Shown here: one piece after another, positions 55,251 through 64,000 of the stretch | Layout of the letters: the number at the start of each line of letters is the position of its first letter | Numbering within the stretch: the stretch's first letter is position 1 | Source of the DNA: Promethearchaeota archaeon | Lineage (GTDB): Archaea > Asgardarchaeota > Lokiarchaeia > Sigyniarchaeales > SOKP01 | Direction: 5' to 3' | Length of the DNA stretch: 64,000 nucleotides | Assembly: GCA_019058295.1 (NCBI GenBank) | Contig: JAHPZI010000006.1 | Location: forward strand, 62,001-126,000 | Notes under the pieces: model-generated | Databases searched by the model: none | What the model was told of the DNA's origin: nothing | What the model saw: the letters and a program-made list of their open reading frames with translations, nothing else | Program-made: the position numbers and the translations under genes

Positions 55251-56360
55251 ATGAACAGAAAAAAAGTTTTTTATTTTCTTTTTTTATGGGGATTATTTCT
55301 CTTACCACTTGTAAATTTTGCTGTAGCTCAACCGAGTTATGTCGGAATTGATGAGGAAGATTCCTATGAGTGGAATACATCTTTCCATAAAAGTCCTCTT
55401 GAAGATTATTGGATTGATCTTGGTTATTCTGTAACATATGCTGAAAATATTACTGATTTTTTTTTTAATGCGTTAGATATAGATACAGACGTTGATGGTT
55501 GGAGAGTTTATATTACAGAAATTGAGAGTGAAGATGATTATTCTTATGCTGGGAATGAGATTGGTGGAGTTCACTATATATACAATTTTTACGTAAGAGA
55601 GGATGGAGGAGATTGGAAAAGAAAAGAACATAATGGTAGAGCAGAGATTATGGAATATGATATATATTTATATCTAGCTTTTACTTGGGCGGATATGGGA
55701 TTCTTCCCTACTTGGCTTAATCCTTTAGACTTGAAAGAATTGTTTCCTTTTGACATGAAATTATGGTTTACTCCTACTAACACGAATTGGCGTCGCATAG
55801 CTGACAATGTTGACTATTTGTATCAACATTATCATGGGGATGGAGAAGCAAACACTGAATACTGTACTTCTTACTTTATCCAAGAAGATTGTGGAATGTC
55901 TACTTCATGGAATCCCGAATATAATAGTCAGATAGAGGAGTTTGGATCTGTGGTAAGATACACTAGTGATGGCGTTCTTTTGCATTATGAATTTACATAT
56001 GATGGACGCATTATTATGGAAATTGATTTAGAACAATCTTTTCTCTACGAAAATTCTTGGTGGTTAATTCCTTTAATAGTAATAGTCATTGTATTAGTTA
56101 TAATTCCAGTTACTATCGTTAGTATTGTAAAGGTAAGAAAGAAACATAGAGTAAAAAAAGAAAAAATTGCTCCACCCAAAGAAGAGAAAAAACCAGAAGT
56201 TTCAGCACCAGCTGCCGTTACTCCAGCTGTCGTTACTCCAGCTGCCGTTACATCACCGGTCGAAACTCAGGAAGAGGTATTTTTTTGCCCAATGTGTGGA
56301 AACCAAGTTAAAGCTGGTAAAAATTTTTGCCAAGAGTGTGGTGCTAATTTAAAGGAGTAA
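55251..56360 (+). CDS. Surface-anchored protein with cytosolic zinc-ribbon tail
   Basis: A 369-residue protein with an N-terminal signal or anchor (KKVFYFLFLWGLFLLPLVNF, likely cleaved near AVAQPS), an external domain rich in Tyr/Trp/Asp (about 30-265), one membrane helix (WWLIPLIVIVIVLVIIPVTIV), a basic stop-transfer KVRKKHRVKKEK, a Pro/Ala/Val/Thr linker with a ~15-base repeat near 56208-56252, and a C-terminal zinc ribbon FCPMCGNQV...FCQECGANL. The architecture suggests a sensor or scaffold spanning the membrane. Family not recognised. Confidence 0.75.
   Translation: MNRKKVFYFLFLWGLFLLPLVNFAVAQPSYVGIDEEDSYEWNTSFHKSPLEDYWIDLGYSVTYAENITDFFFNALDIDTDVDGWRVYITEIESEDDYSYAGNEIGGVHYIYNFYVREDGGDWKRKEHNGRAEIMEYDIYLYLAFTWADMGFFPTWLNPLDLKELFPFDMKLWFTPTNTNWRRIADNVDYLYQHYHGDGEANTEYCTSYFIQEDCGMSTSWNPEYNSQIEEFGSVVRYTSDGVLLHYEFTYDGRIIMEIDLEQSFLYENSWWLIPLIVIVIVLVIIPVTIVSIVKVRKKHRVKKEKIAPPKEEKKPEVSAPAAVTPAVVTPAAVTSPVETQEEVFFCPMCGNQVKAGKNFCQECGANLKE
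56208..56252. repeat. ~15-bp tandem repeat in linker of surface protein
   Basis: Three imperfect copies of a CCAGCTGCCGTTACT-like unit encode PAAVT/PAVVT/PAAVT just before the zinc ribbon. Confidence 0.75.
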
Positions 56361-56546
56361 AAAATCAATATTTAAGTCATTTTTTTCCTTTTTTTTATTT
56401 AATAAATAATAAATCGATATCTCCTTGATGAGTGAAATATAATGAAAATAGAATAATAATTATTCTATAATATAAAAGGCGATAACAAAAATACAGAAAC
56501 TAAAAAAAATAACCAAAAATAAAAATAAGCTAAAAAAAATAAATTC

Positions 56547-57845
56547 TTATGCTCCTGTGTCGATATCCTTGACAATACCTACGGCGACAGTTCTACCCAT
56601 ATCGCGTACCGCGAATCGGCCCATCTCAGGAATTTCAGTATATTTCTCAATACATAGTTTCTTTATTGGGGCTAATTCTACGATTGCAGCTTCATTTCTT
56701 TTGAGAAATTTAGGATTGTCTTCGATTACTGCTCCTGTTTTCTGATCTAATTTTTTCATAAGACTGTTAAATTTTGCTGCAACTTGAGCTGTATGTGCAT
56801 GAACAACAGGAGTATATCCTTGAGCGATAGCGGTTGGATGCCAAATGACAATAATTTGTCCCGTCCATTTTCCCTTTGGAGTTATAACTGTTGGGGGATT
56901 ATCAGGATGACCTAAACAATCACCTCTACCAGCATCTTGCATACTAATTCCTCTGATACTAAATCCAACATTATCACCAGGCTCGGCTTGAGGTATTTCT
57001 TCGTGATGCATTTCAATAGTTCTTATTTCTCCTTTAAAGCCAGTTGGCATAATTATGATTTTATCTCCTTTTTTCAAAACTCCCGTTTCTACTCTACCAA
57101 CTGGAACAACTCCTGTACCTTTAATCTGATAAGAGTCTTGGATTGGAAGTCTCAATGGTTTGTCTGTTGGCTTTGCAGGAATTTCAAATTTATCAATTGC
57201 ATCAATTAAGGTTGGGCCCTTATACCAAGGCATTTTATCGCTAGCTTTTGCTAGATTCTCCATCGCCATACCGCTAGTTGGGATGAAAGGAATTTTTTTC
57301 ACAGGGAATCCAATATTACTAAGAAGGTCAGACACATTTTCTACACATTCGTTAAATCTGTCTTCATTATAATCCCAAACATCAGCTTTATTTATGGCTA
57401 CTACTAATTGCTTAACACCAAGAGTTTGTGCAAGGTAAGCATGTTCCCTAGTTTGCCCATTTGCTGCAATACCCACTTCCATTTCTCCTTTTTTACCAGA
57501 AACGACTAGGATTGCAGCATCTGCTTGAGATGCACCTGTAATCATGTTTTTTACAAAATCAGCGTGTCCGGGAGCATCAATGATTGTAAAGTATCGATTT
57601 GGAGTCTCAAATTTTCTAAATGCAAGATCGATTGTAATCCCTCGCTGACGTTCTTCCTTCAATCTATCAAAAACAAAAGCGTAGGACCATGATTCTCGAT
57701 CATATTCTTTTGCGAGTTTTTCAAGCTCTCTTGCTTCTCTTTCTGATACTGAGCCTGTTTCTATAAGTAAGGCACCCATCATTGTTGATTTGCCGTGATC
57801 TATATGACCTATGATTACGAGATTTAAATGTTGCTTGTCAACCAT
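56547..57845 (-). CDS. tuf: Translation elongation factor 1-alpha (aEF-1A)
   Basis: A 432-residue EF-1A that delivers aminoacyl-tRNA. G1 GHIDHGKST, switch I QRGITIDLA, G3 DAPGHADF, G4 NKAD, G5 TSGMAMENL. Domains II and III are complete, including GDNVGFSIRG and the C-terminal FAVRDMGRTVAVG. The length is typical of archaea (about 425-440). A TATA-like element 30 bases before the ATG suggests a nearly leaderless, strong promoter. Confidence 0.97.
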   Translation of the reverse strand: MVDKQHLNLVIIGHIDHGKSTMMGALLIETGSVSEREARELEKLAKEYDRESWSYAFVFDRLKEERQRGITIDLAFRKFETPNRYFTIIDAPGHADFVKNMITGASQADAAILVVSGKKGEMEVGIAANGQTREHAYLAQTLGVKQLVVAINKADVWDYNEDRFNECVENVSDLLSNIGFPVKKIPFIPTSGMAMENLAKASDKMPWYKGPTLIDAIDKFEIPAKPTDKPLRLPIQDSYQIKGTGVVPVGRVETGVLKKGDKIIIMPTGFKGEIRTIEMHHEEIPQAEPGDNVGFSIRGISMQDAGRGDCLGHPDNPPTVITPKGKWTGQIIVIWHPTAIAQGYTPVVHAHTAQVAAKFNSLMKKLDQKTGAVIEDNPKFLKRNEAAIVELAPIKKLCIEKYTEIPEMGRFAVRDMGRTVAVGIVKDIDTGA

Positions 57846-58202
57846 ATTTCAATCAATTTCCATATTTAATTTATATATACAATTAATTTACTTAATTTTT
57901 AATTGTCAATAATAATATTAATTATTAATTGATAATGAATTTTAATGTTAAGGAATTTATATTCTTTTCTATAAAGGATTCTCTAGGGGAAATAAATGGG
58001 ATATTTATATAATAAGTCAATAAATTTTCTTTTTAAGTAAATACTTACCTTTAGGATCCTCAAATAATTTTCGATTATTATAATAATTAAAAAATTACTT
58101 AGAATTAACATTTAGATAATAAATATAAAAAAACATAGAACTTTAATTTACATTAAGGAATATACAAAATTTAAGTAATAAATCTATCCTCAATTAAAAA
58201 CA
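57846..58202. promoter_or_regulatory. Divergent intergenic region with EF-1A promoter
   Basis: The 357-base gap between EF-1A and aIF2-alpha is about 80% A/T and holds no plausible gene. On the minus strand a clear TATA box (TATATATAA at 57871-57879) is centred about 30 bases before the EF-1A ATG, so transcription should begin at or near the start codon. On the plus strand the spot GGAATATACAAAA near 58157 may serve aIF2-alpha. Confidence 0.6.
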
Positions 58203-59021
58203 ATGGTTCGTTCAAGAGAAAAATTTCCAAAGGAAGGAGAATTCATAGTCGGAAAAGTGACTGATATTCACGATCAACATGTTTATGTAGATTTAATAGA
58301 TTACGAGGGTTTAAATACGGAGGACATCGCAAGAGGTATGATTCATGTTAGTGAAATATCAAGCCGATGGGTAAAAAATATAAGAAATCACGTAAGAGTT
58401 GGTCAGAGAATTGTTTTAAGAGTTCTGCATGTGGATCCGACAAAGGGACACGTTGATTTATCATTAAGAAGGGTAAATTCAGCTCAAAGAGAAGTTCGAA
58501 TGAAGGAATGGAAATATGCTTTAAAATACGAAAATTTATTACAATTTCTTGTAGATGCTACGGATTTGTCTCTTGATGATGCTTACAAACTAATTGGATT
58601 TCCAATCTTGGATAAATTTGATTCTTACCAAGAAACTATTGAAGAACTTAAAGAAAATGGCAAGGACATTTTAAAGAATATAAAAAATGTTTCCGAAGAT
58701 GTAAAAAAAGCTTTTCTGCGGGTGATTGACGAGAATGTAGAAATATCGACTATTAACATAGTAGGAAAAATTAAAATTTCTTATAATGCTGAAAATGGGA
58801 TAGATTTAGTAAAAGAATCATTAAATGAAGCAAAAAAGGTCATAAAAAATCCTAAAGAGACCAGAAAATTAAGCATTAGTTATATCGCAGCTCCGCTTTA
58901 CCGTCTCGAAATCGTCTCTAAGGATTATTTAGATGCTGAAAACATACTTTCTGAGGTTTTAGAGGTTATTGAAGCTAAAACAAATAAATATGAGGGTAGG
59001 TTCGATTTTATTCGAGATTAA
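58203..59021 (+). CDS. eif2a: Translation initiation factor 2 subunit alpha (aIF2-alpha)
   Basis: A 272-residue aIF2-alpha, which contributes to initiator Met-tRNA binding. It has an N-terminal S1 domain (GEFIVGKVTDIHDQHVYVDL; GMIHVSEIS; DLSLRRV), a helical middle domain (MKEWKYALKYENLL) and a C-terminal alpha-beta domain (NIVGKIKISYNAENG). The Ser equivalent to the eIF2-alpha regulatory site is in EISSRW. It is followed by nop10 with a 34-base gap, the common archaeal order. Confidence 0.95.
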   Translation: MVRSREKFPKEGEFIVGKVTDIHDQHVYVDLIDYEGLNTEDIARGMIHVSEISSRWVKNIRNHVRVGQRIVLRVLHVDPTKGHVDLSLRRVNSAQREVRMKEWKYALKYENLLQFLVDATDLSLDDAYKLIGFPILDKFDSYQETIEELKENGKDILKNIKNVSEDVKKAFLRVIDENVEISTINIVGKIKISYNAENGIDLVKESLNEAKKVIKNPKETRKLSISYIAAPLYRLEIVSKDYLDAENILSEVLEVIEAKTNKYEGRFDFIRD

Positions 59022-59055
59022 ATTAATTGTAATAATCTTATTTTAATATATAAGC

Positions 59056-59244
59056 ATGACAAAATATCTTCAAAAATGTAAAAAGTGTGGTAGATACGGA
59101 TTAGCTAATCCAGAATTAAAGTGTCGATACTGCGGTGGTCAATTAATAAATCCAAAGCCACCAAAATTTTCATTAATCGATAAGTATGGAAAATACAGAT
59201 TAAAATATTTTAAAGAAGAATTTGAGGAAAAATTTACTAAATGA
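59056..59244 (+). CDS. nop10: Ribosome biogenesis protein Nop10
   Basis: A 62-residue H/ACA RNP subunit. The zinc ribbon has C8, C11, C23 and C26; the rest matches Nop10 (PPKFSLIDKYGKYRLKYFKE). It binds Cbf5 and guides pseudouridylation. Co-transcribed with aIF2-alpha. Confidence 0.95.
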   Translation: MTKYLQKCKKCGRYGLANPELKCRYCGGQLINPKPPKFSLIDKYGKYRLKYFKEEFEEKFTK

Positions 59245-59250
59245 TTTGTA

Positions 59251-59928
59251 TTAAGTGTTAATTTCGATTTTTTCTGCAAATTTCTCGTTAAGAACTATTT
59301 CTGCGTTTTTAGAAGGCATGCACGCAATTTCACCTTTTTTAAATGGCCCATAATTGATAAGATCAATACCCACTAAAGGAGGGGTTTCTTTTAAAAATCT
59401 GATTATAACATAATCGAATTCTTCACCCTTAGATTTGAAAGATTTTTTAAGATCTTCAACTCTAATTTCTTTGAAAGATTCTTCAACTTTACCTATTTCT
59501 GTGCTTCCATTTTCCTTCAATTCAAACGTTTTTTTAATTTCTTCATCTTTAACTCCTTCATAAAGCGCCATTGCTTTTACTTTTTCAAATCCTTTAATAT
59601 CGCTGACTAAATTTCGATAAAATAATTTTTCAGCCTCCAAAAGATCATCTAAATTAATTTCTTGTAAGGCTAAGGCAAAATTTAAAATTTTAATTTCCCG
59701 CATTTTTAAAAAGTCGTTAAATAGAAATTCAAAATTTTCTTTATAAGAATCTAATATCTCGGTTTTTATTTTATTATTTTCTAAATCATTTAATTTTGTA
59801 TTATTAAGAATTTGAAGATTTTCTTTAAATTCTTTAAACAGCTCTTTAGTTAATTGAGTCAAATCTTTATTCTTAAATTCATTAAGCCAATATTGATATA
59901 ACTTCTCGTATTCGTTTTTAATATCCAT
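59251..59928 (-). CDS. GINS complex subunit (Gins51-like)
   Basis: A 225-residue GINS subunit. The N-terminal A domain is helical (about 1-145). The C-terminal B domain contains YVIIRFLKETPPLVGID, LINYGPFKKGEIACMPSKNAEIVL, as in archaeal Gins51. GINS is part of the CMG-like replicative helicase complex and contacts primase and Cdc45/GAN. It lies 61 bases downstream of priS on the same strand, and a very similar B-type segment ends PriS. Confidence 0.87.
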   Translation of the reverse strand: MDIKNEYEKLYQYWLNEFKNKDLTQLTKELFKEFKENLQILNNTKLNDLENNKIKTEILDSYKENFEFLFNDFLKMREIKILNFALALQEINLDDLLEAEKLFYRNLVSDIKGFEKVKAMALYEGVKDEEIKKTFELKENGSTEIGKVEESFKEIRVEDLKKSFKSKGEEFDYVIIRFLKETPPLVGIDLINYGPFKKGEIACMPSKNAEIVLNEKFAEKIEINT

Positions 59929-59989
59929 AAATTAAGAAAATTTTTTTATTCTTAAAAAAGAAAAAGTAGAGAAAGAATTTATTATTAAC

Positions 59990-61240
59990 TTAAGCAGTCT
60001 TAGCAACCCCCCTACAAAGCAAAAATACAGCAATATGATGTGGAACCTCGATTATCTCTCCTTGAGAGAAAGGCCCATAAGTTTGACCTTTTATTTTTGT
60101 AGCAGGTACCTTAGGCTCTAAAATTTCGATTTTTTGCATAATATCACTCTGGAATACTATTGGATCCAGATTTTTATTACTTTCATCGAGGGGATTAAAA
60201 GTATCTAGTTCTTTAATTGATAATTCTTGAACTTTAAATCCTGTTTTCCCATGTAAAGACCCTGGATATCGAATAAGTCTATGGATGTCAATTGATACAG
60301 GGTCATCAATTCTGATTCCAATTTCCTTGATTATTCCATATAAAAAGGTCTCCCATTTTTTTGGACCGAATCCCTCTATATTCCATAATATTTCCAGAAA
60401 ATTTTGCTTATTATTCAGAATAAATTCTATAGTGTCATTACTCAATCCAAATTGCTTACCCTTAAAGAGTTTAATTATTATATCATTAGAATAATTTTTT
60501 AAGACTTCTTCAATTTTTAAAATAATTTTTTTAGACCAGCCGATATTATCTCTTAACAAACTTAAATTCAAGCTTAAATTTTTAAGACCCAAAATTTCAA
60601 GAGAAATATTACTTCCAGTAATATAATCGACAATTTCTCTTCTGTCTCCACTAGATAATCCTCTCATTTTTTTATTTTCGACCTTTAAGTGATACCCACG
60701 ATGCCCTGAAAAAGCAATTTTCAAATCTTTTTCATCAATCCCAAAATCTGGAAAGAGAAAATCGTAAATTAAACTAATTATATCTCTTTTAGCAATATCT
60801 AAACAAATATCACAAATCCAATTTAAATTTCTTAGCTTACGTTTACCACATTTAGGACATTTATTCATCATCCCTTTTCCACTTTTTCCACACTCAACAC
60901 AATACCAATAGTCGTGATTAGTTTTACAGGGGGTTTCAAAATGGTCTACATCAATATCAATAACTAAATCACAGCCTTGATATTGCTTATTATTCATATT
61001 TAAATTATCTGGTTGAAGATATAGTGTTCCACTTGAATATACATGTCTTGATCCATTATCGGCTAAATATTTTTTTAGAAGTTCAACATTTTTAAATGCC
61101 ATATGCCTAATCATAATTTGTTTATCCCACGGAATAAATCCGAATTCCCGATGTTCTAGCAAATCAACAATAGGGATTTTAGACTTATTTTCGCGATAGT
61201 ACGCTTGAAATAGCTTTTTTAATAGTTTATTTTCGCTCAT
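59990..61240 (-). CDS. priS: DNA primase catalytic small subunit PriS
   Basis: A 416-residue archaeo-eukaryotic primase. The catalytic Asps lie in DLVIDIDVDHF, the zinc motif includes CVECGKSG...CPKCGKR...CDICLD, and the nucleotide-binding segment is FSGHRGYHLKV. SIDIHRLIRYPGSLHGKTG is the third acidic/basic motif. The last ~35 residues (YGPFSQGEIIEVPHHIAVFL) resemble the GINS B domain, the known PriS-CTD. Its start overlaps the end of priL by 14 bases. Confidence 0.96.
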   Translation of the reverse strand: MSENKLLKKLFQAYYRENKSKIPIVDLLEHREFGFIPWDKQIMIRHMAFKNVELLKKYLADNGSRHVYSSGTLYLQPDNLNMNNKQYQGCDLVIDIDVDHFETPCKTNHDYWYCVECGKSGKGMMNKCPKCGKRKLRNLNWICDICLDIAKRDIISLIYDFLFPDFGIDEKDLKIAFSGHRGYHLKVENKKMRGLSSGDRREIVDYITGSNISLEILGLKNLSLNLSLLRDNIGWSKKIILKIEEVLKNYSNDIIIKLFKGKQFGLSNDTIEFILNNKQNFLEILWNIEGFGPKKWETFLYGIIKEIGIRIDDPVSIDIHRLIRYPGSLHGKTGFKVQELSIKELDTFNPLDESNKNLDPIVFQSDIMQKIEILEPKVPATKIKGQTYGPFSQGEIIEVPHHIAVFLLCRGVAKTA

Positions 61241-62414
61241 TATTATTTTTTAAATTATTATTAGGATGGTTTTCTTTTCTGGAAGCTCGAAATTGTTTTA
61301 ATTGTACATAAAATAGGGGGTGTTTTATCTTTTTTTGAGCATCCTGTTTTTTTGAATAATACCCCTCTAAACAAATTTTATCCTTATACTTAGCTGCCAT
61401 GCATAAATTTAACGATTTTAGAGTAGTACATTTATGAGGTGTGTAGCCTTTTTTTTTAGCAAAATTTACTTGATAGGCAGTCTTATCTCTAGCAAAATCT
61501 GGCATAGTTGAAAATATGTCAATAATTTTATCTACTGGGTAGTTGAGAGCGTGTAAAAAAAACACTAAAAATAACCTCTCTATATGAATCAGATTTTGAC
61601 CTTCTTGAGATTTCGAGAGTATTTCATTTATACATGGAGGAAAAGTATTTGAAATATCAGCCCCTTCTTTAAAACTAATATCAAAAGAATATTCAAAAAC
61701 TTCCTTTTTTAGTTCCCATTGGCTTAAAATATTTTCATATAATTCTTTAAATTCTTGTAAATTTAATAATTCCTTTTTAAGAGATTCTAAAGAAGCTTTA
61801 TCTTCTTTTACTTCAAATTTATTACGAATGTACTCTTGTATAAGGCGAATTAAACTTCGTTTTTGAATAAACACATATCCATTGGAGAGAGCATTATTCA
61901 CAAGTTTACGATACTCATCATGCAAATTAGATATTAACTTTAAATAATCTGTATAATAAATTCGAAAACTAGTTTTAAGTAGTTCTCTCTGGTCTTTTAA
62001 AATATTTACCCCATATTCCATTGGATCACTATAAAGAATATCTAATTTTAAATCTTCACAAATAGAATAAATGTTGTAGTCATTTTCTTTAATTAGATCG
62101 TTATAATTTATTTTCGAATATAAGTTAGCGATTTTATTTGTAATTATTTTGTTATCCAGAACAACCATTAAGATTTTTAACAATAAATACAGATATACAT
62201 TTACCTTATCAAGTTTATAATATGAGACATTTTCTAAATTATCAAAAGCGGCTTTAAAAATTTCAAACAATCTTTCTTGTATTTCTTCACTAAAAGTTTC
62301 TGAAAAAATAGTTGAAATAAATTCTGAAGGTGGTTTAGAAGCGATGTCAGAAAAAAATTCTTTTAACGATGGAAGCCAAGGATAACGGTAAATCAATTCA
62401 ATTGGAACGGTCAA
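61227..62414 (-). CDS. priL: DNA primase large subunit PriL
   Basis: A 395-residue PriL, which regulates primer synthesis through a C-terminal Fe-S domain. Cysteines fitting the 4Fe-4S site are in FPPCINEIL, HKCTTLKSLNLC and DKICLE. The N-terminal helical part contacts PriS. It overlaps priS by 14 bases, so the two are translationally coupled. Confidence 0.9.
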   Translation of the reverse strand: MTVPIELIYRYPWLPSLKEFFSDIASKPPSEFISTIFSETFSEEIQERLFEIFKAAFDNLENVSYYKLDKVNVYLYLLLKILMVVLDNKIITNKIANLYSKINYNDLIKENDYNIYSICEDLKLDILYSDPMEYGVNILKDQRELLKTSFRIYYTDYLKLISNLHDEYRKLVNNALSNGYVFIQKRSLIRLIQEYIRNKFEVKEDKASLESLKKELLNLQEFKELYENILSQWELKKEVFEYSFDISFKEGADISNTFPPCINEILSKSQEGQNLIHIERLFLVFFLHALNYPVDKIIDIFSTMPDFARDKTAYQVNFAKKKGYTPHKCTTLKSLNLCMAAKYKDKICLEGYYSKKQDAQKKIKHPLFYVQLKQFRASRKENHPNNNLKNNNERK

Positions 62415-62546
62415 GGCGTTAAATTCTCCTTTTTCAAAATTATTAATTCTCTATATAAAATGATCATTTGAAGTTTTAATAAACAAGGAGCACATTGATT
62501 TATTAATAATTATATTTGAAAAGAGATAAGAAGTTAAAATAATTGA

Positions 62547-63350
62547 TTAAAATTCATCCATGTCCTCATCTTCATCGAAATCAGCCTCTTCCACCCTTGG
62601 GGCAAGAAAATAGAATAATTCACCACCTTCAAGGAGATTAAACATCATTTTTAAGGGATGGTCCGTTTTGAGTGAGATCTCTAACTTTTCTGTAATTGAA
62701 GAAATTTTTAAGATTGCTTTTAAAAAAGTTAGAGAGTATGCGCCACTACTAGTGCCAGAAATATCTGTTTCAATCAATTCATCTAGTTCAAGCTCATAAT
62801 TCATCTCTCCAATTTGTCCGGTAGAACTAAAAACTAAACCCTGGTCTTCTATGGACTTCATATTTAAAATTTCGGAATAAATCTCAGCATCTTTGATCGC
62901 CTCAACTAAGAAATCCGGATCTATTACCCATTTTGAAGAATATTCAATATTTAGTAAATTTTCCATGGGAATTTCTTCAATATCGATGTCCAGTAAAGCT
63001 AAACTAAAGGTTCTAGTGCGAGAAGTTCCCTCTCTCTGCATTTTAATTTTAATTTTTTGATCCTTCTCATTAAAATCAATTTCCACAGCATCATTAGCAG
63101 CACATCGTTTCAAAATCTTATCTAGATCATCTAGATTTAATCCTACTTTAGATTCTTTACTGCATTTATAATCATCAAAATTATCTTTCTTGATAGAAAG
63201 TTTTAACAAACAAATTCGACTTGGGTCCATTGCTGAGATTGTGAACTCTTTTGGAGTTACTCTAAACTCAGTTTCATCAATAATACTAGCAAGAGTTTCT
63301 ACTATGCCTTTTAAAATCCGACTATTTTCTAGTTTTAACGTAAAACTCAT
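62547..63350 (-). CDS. pcn: DNA sliding clamp PCNA
   Basis: A 267-residue PCNA, the processivity clamp. FTLKLENSRILKGIVETLASI starts the first domain; ISAMDPSRICLLKLSI, LNLDDLDKILKRC and the interdomain connecting loop before IEDQGLVFSSTG follow. The C-terminus FYFLAPRVEE ends in an unusually long Asp/Glu-rich tail (EADFDEDEDMDEF). A TATA-like stretch lies about 20 bases before the ATG. Confidence 0.97.
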   Translation of the reverse strand: MSFTLKLENSRILKGIVETLASIIDETEFRVTPKEFTISAMDPSRICLLKLSIKKDNFDDYKCSKESKVGLNLDDLDKILKRCAANDAVEIDFNEKDQKIKIKMQREGTSRTRTFSLALLDIDIEEIPMENLLNIEYSSKWVIDPDFLVEAIKDAEIYSEILNMKSIEDQGLVFSSTGQIGEMNYELELDELIETDISGTSSGAYSLTFLKAILKISSITEKLEISLKTDHPLKMMFNLLEGGELFYFLAPRVEEADFDEDEDMDEF

Positions 63351-63366
63351 ATCTCATTAACTCTTT

Positions 63367-63375
63367 TATTTATAA
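63367..63375 (-). promoter_or_regulatory. Possible TATA box for PCNA
   Basis: TATTTATAA on the plus strand (TTATAAATA on the minus strand) is centred about 21 bases from the PCNA ATG, consistent with a leaderless transcript. Confidence 0.35.
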
Positions 63376-63610
63376 CTTATTGCGTTAGCTTTCACAATAT
63401 ATTAATATTGGTTTATTGCCTTTCTTTATTAAATTTAATATTAGTGTTTTAATAATAACTAATTTTACTTCTCGATTAAATTATTTATAGTTATTTAAAA
63501 ATTCTATAATATGAATATATAAAAATAAAAAAATTACTTAATGAATTAATTATTTATATTTGCCTAAAACTTTCAAAATTATAAGTTATGTTTTAAGGAT
63601 GGTGGTTTAA

Positions 63611-63940
63611 GTGGAAAAGCTATATGCGAAACAGAGGATAATAAGGGATGTGAAAAATGAAGATGAGCGAATTCAAATTACTGGTTATGTAAAAAATTTA
63701 GTTGAAAATGACCATATTATATTAGAAGACAAATCTGGCAATATTAAAGTAAGTATTAAAAACATTGATTTTAATTTTAAAGAAAAAAATTTAATCAACA
63801 TTATGGGGAGTTTAATGATAAAAACTGATGGTGAAAAAATCATAGATGCTGATATTGTACAGGATATGAACAATTTAAATTTCGAATATTACTGCAAATT
63901 ATATGAGTTAAAAAAAGAATTGGATGAAAAGGAAAAATAA
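63611..63940 (+). CDS. OB-fold protein (RPA/Stn1-Ten1-like or tRNA_anti-like)
   Basis: A 109-residue protein starting at GTG. It folds as a single OB barrel: RIQITGYVKNLVENDHIILED, KSGNIKVSIKNI, NIMGSLMIK, followed by a helical tail. The ITGYVxN...DxSG pattern is typical of nucleic-acid-binding OB domains, such as RPA32-like or Ten1-like subunits. Its position next to PCNA suggests a replication role, but the family is not fixed. Confidence 0.65.
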   Translation: MEKLYAKQRIIRDVKNEDERIQITGYVKNLVENDHIILEDKSGNIKVSIKNIDFNFKEKNLINIMGSLMIKTDGEKIIDADIVQDMNNLNFEYYCKLYELKKELDEKEK

Positions 63941-64000
63941 TTGATTACTACTCAGATTTACATTAAAAAAATTAGATATAAGTTAAAAATATTGCCTTAA

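Noticed and set aside
1-64000. CRISPR arrays and tRNA/rRNA genes
   Set aside because: No regularly spaced direct repeats and no tRNA T-arm or rRNA-like GC-richer stretches were found by eye.

Overview
This window looks like chromosomal DNA from an Asgard archaeon, most likely Lokiarchaeia-like. The DNA is AT-rich (about 30% GC by eye). The informational genes are archaeal: TFB, RpoL, aEF-1A, an EF-2, aIF5B, aIF2-alpha, Csl4, Nop10, RFC small subunit, PCNA, PriS/PriL, GINS, AglB and an archaeal class I CCA enzyme. They sit among eukaryote-signature genes: two Rab-like GTPases, an Arf-like GTPase, a Rag/Gtr-like GTPase with N- and C-terminal extensions, a Roadblock/LC7 protein, and a very large protein with a degenerate GTPase-like domain and helical repeats. 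I saw no rRNA, tRNA, CRISPR array or transposase. The lineage is inferred from gene content only.

Layout. 1-2946: 3' end of a HAD phosphatase, then two tandem, partly identical membrane-protein paralogs. 2947-3887: about 0.94 kb without a convincing gene. 3888-15556: signalling-type region with two Rab-like GTPases, an M20 peptidase homologue with altered metal ligands, Roadblock protein, DsbA/FrnE-like protein, PHP phosphatase, Rag-like GTPase, TFB and the 1241-residue pseudo-GTPase/helical-repeat protein. 15584-24995: DUF2085-like membrane protein, esterase, winged-helix regulator, LRR protein, nucleoside phosphorylase, TYW1/Taw1 with an inserted domain, ApgM, EngB-like GTPase and an acidic protein. 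25112-30849: EF-2 (probably the diphthamide-independent paralog), CCA-adding enzyme and aIF5B. 31079-32745: two Asgard-style hypothetical proteins.

32780-43652 is the most unusual segment. uvrA and uvrB lie on the same strand but are separated by about 6 kb of accessory genes: an LRR protein, a membrane protein, a three-gene cassette containing a TIGR04255-like protein, a 45-residue membrane peptide, an unknown protein and a HEPN-like protein. A decayed 40-codon copy of the uvrA 5' end still sits directly downstream of uvrB. This suggests an ancestral uvrB-uvrA operon that was interrupted by an insertion or rearrangement.

43779-64000 is mostly core: AglB, TruA, RFC small subunit, enolase, a METTL5-like methyltransferase whose reading frame extends upstream without a standard start codon, a Csl4/RpoL/RNase III-like/DUF99 run, an Arf-like GTPase, a surface protein, EF-1A, aIF2-alpha/Nop10, and a replication cluster PCNA-PriL-PriS-GINS on one strand.
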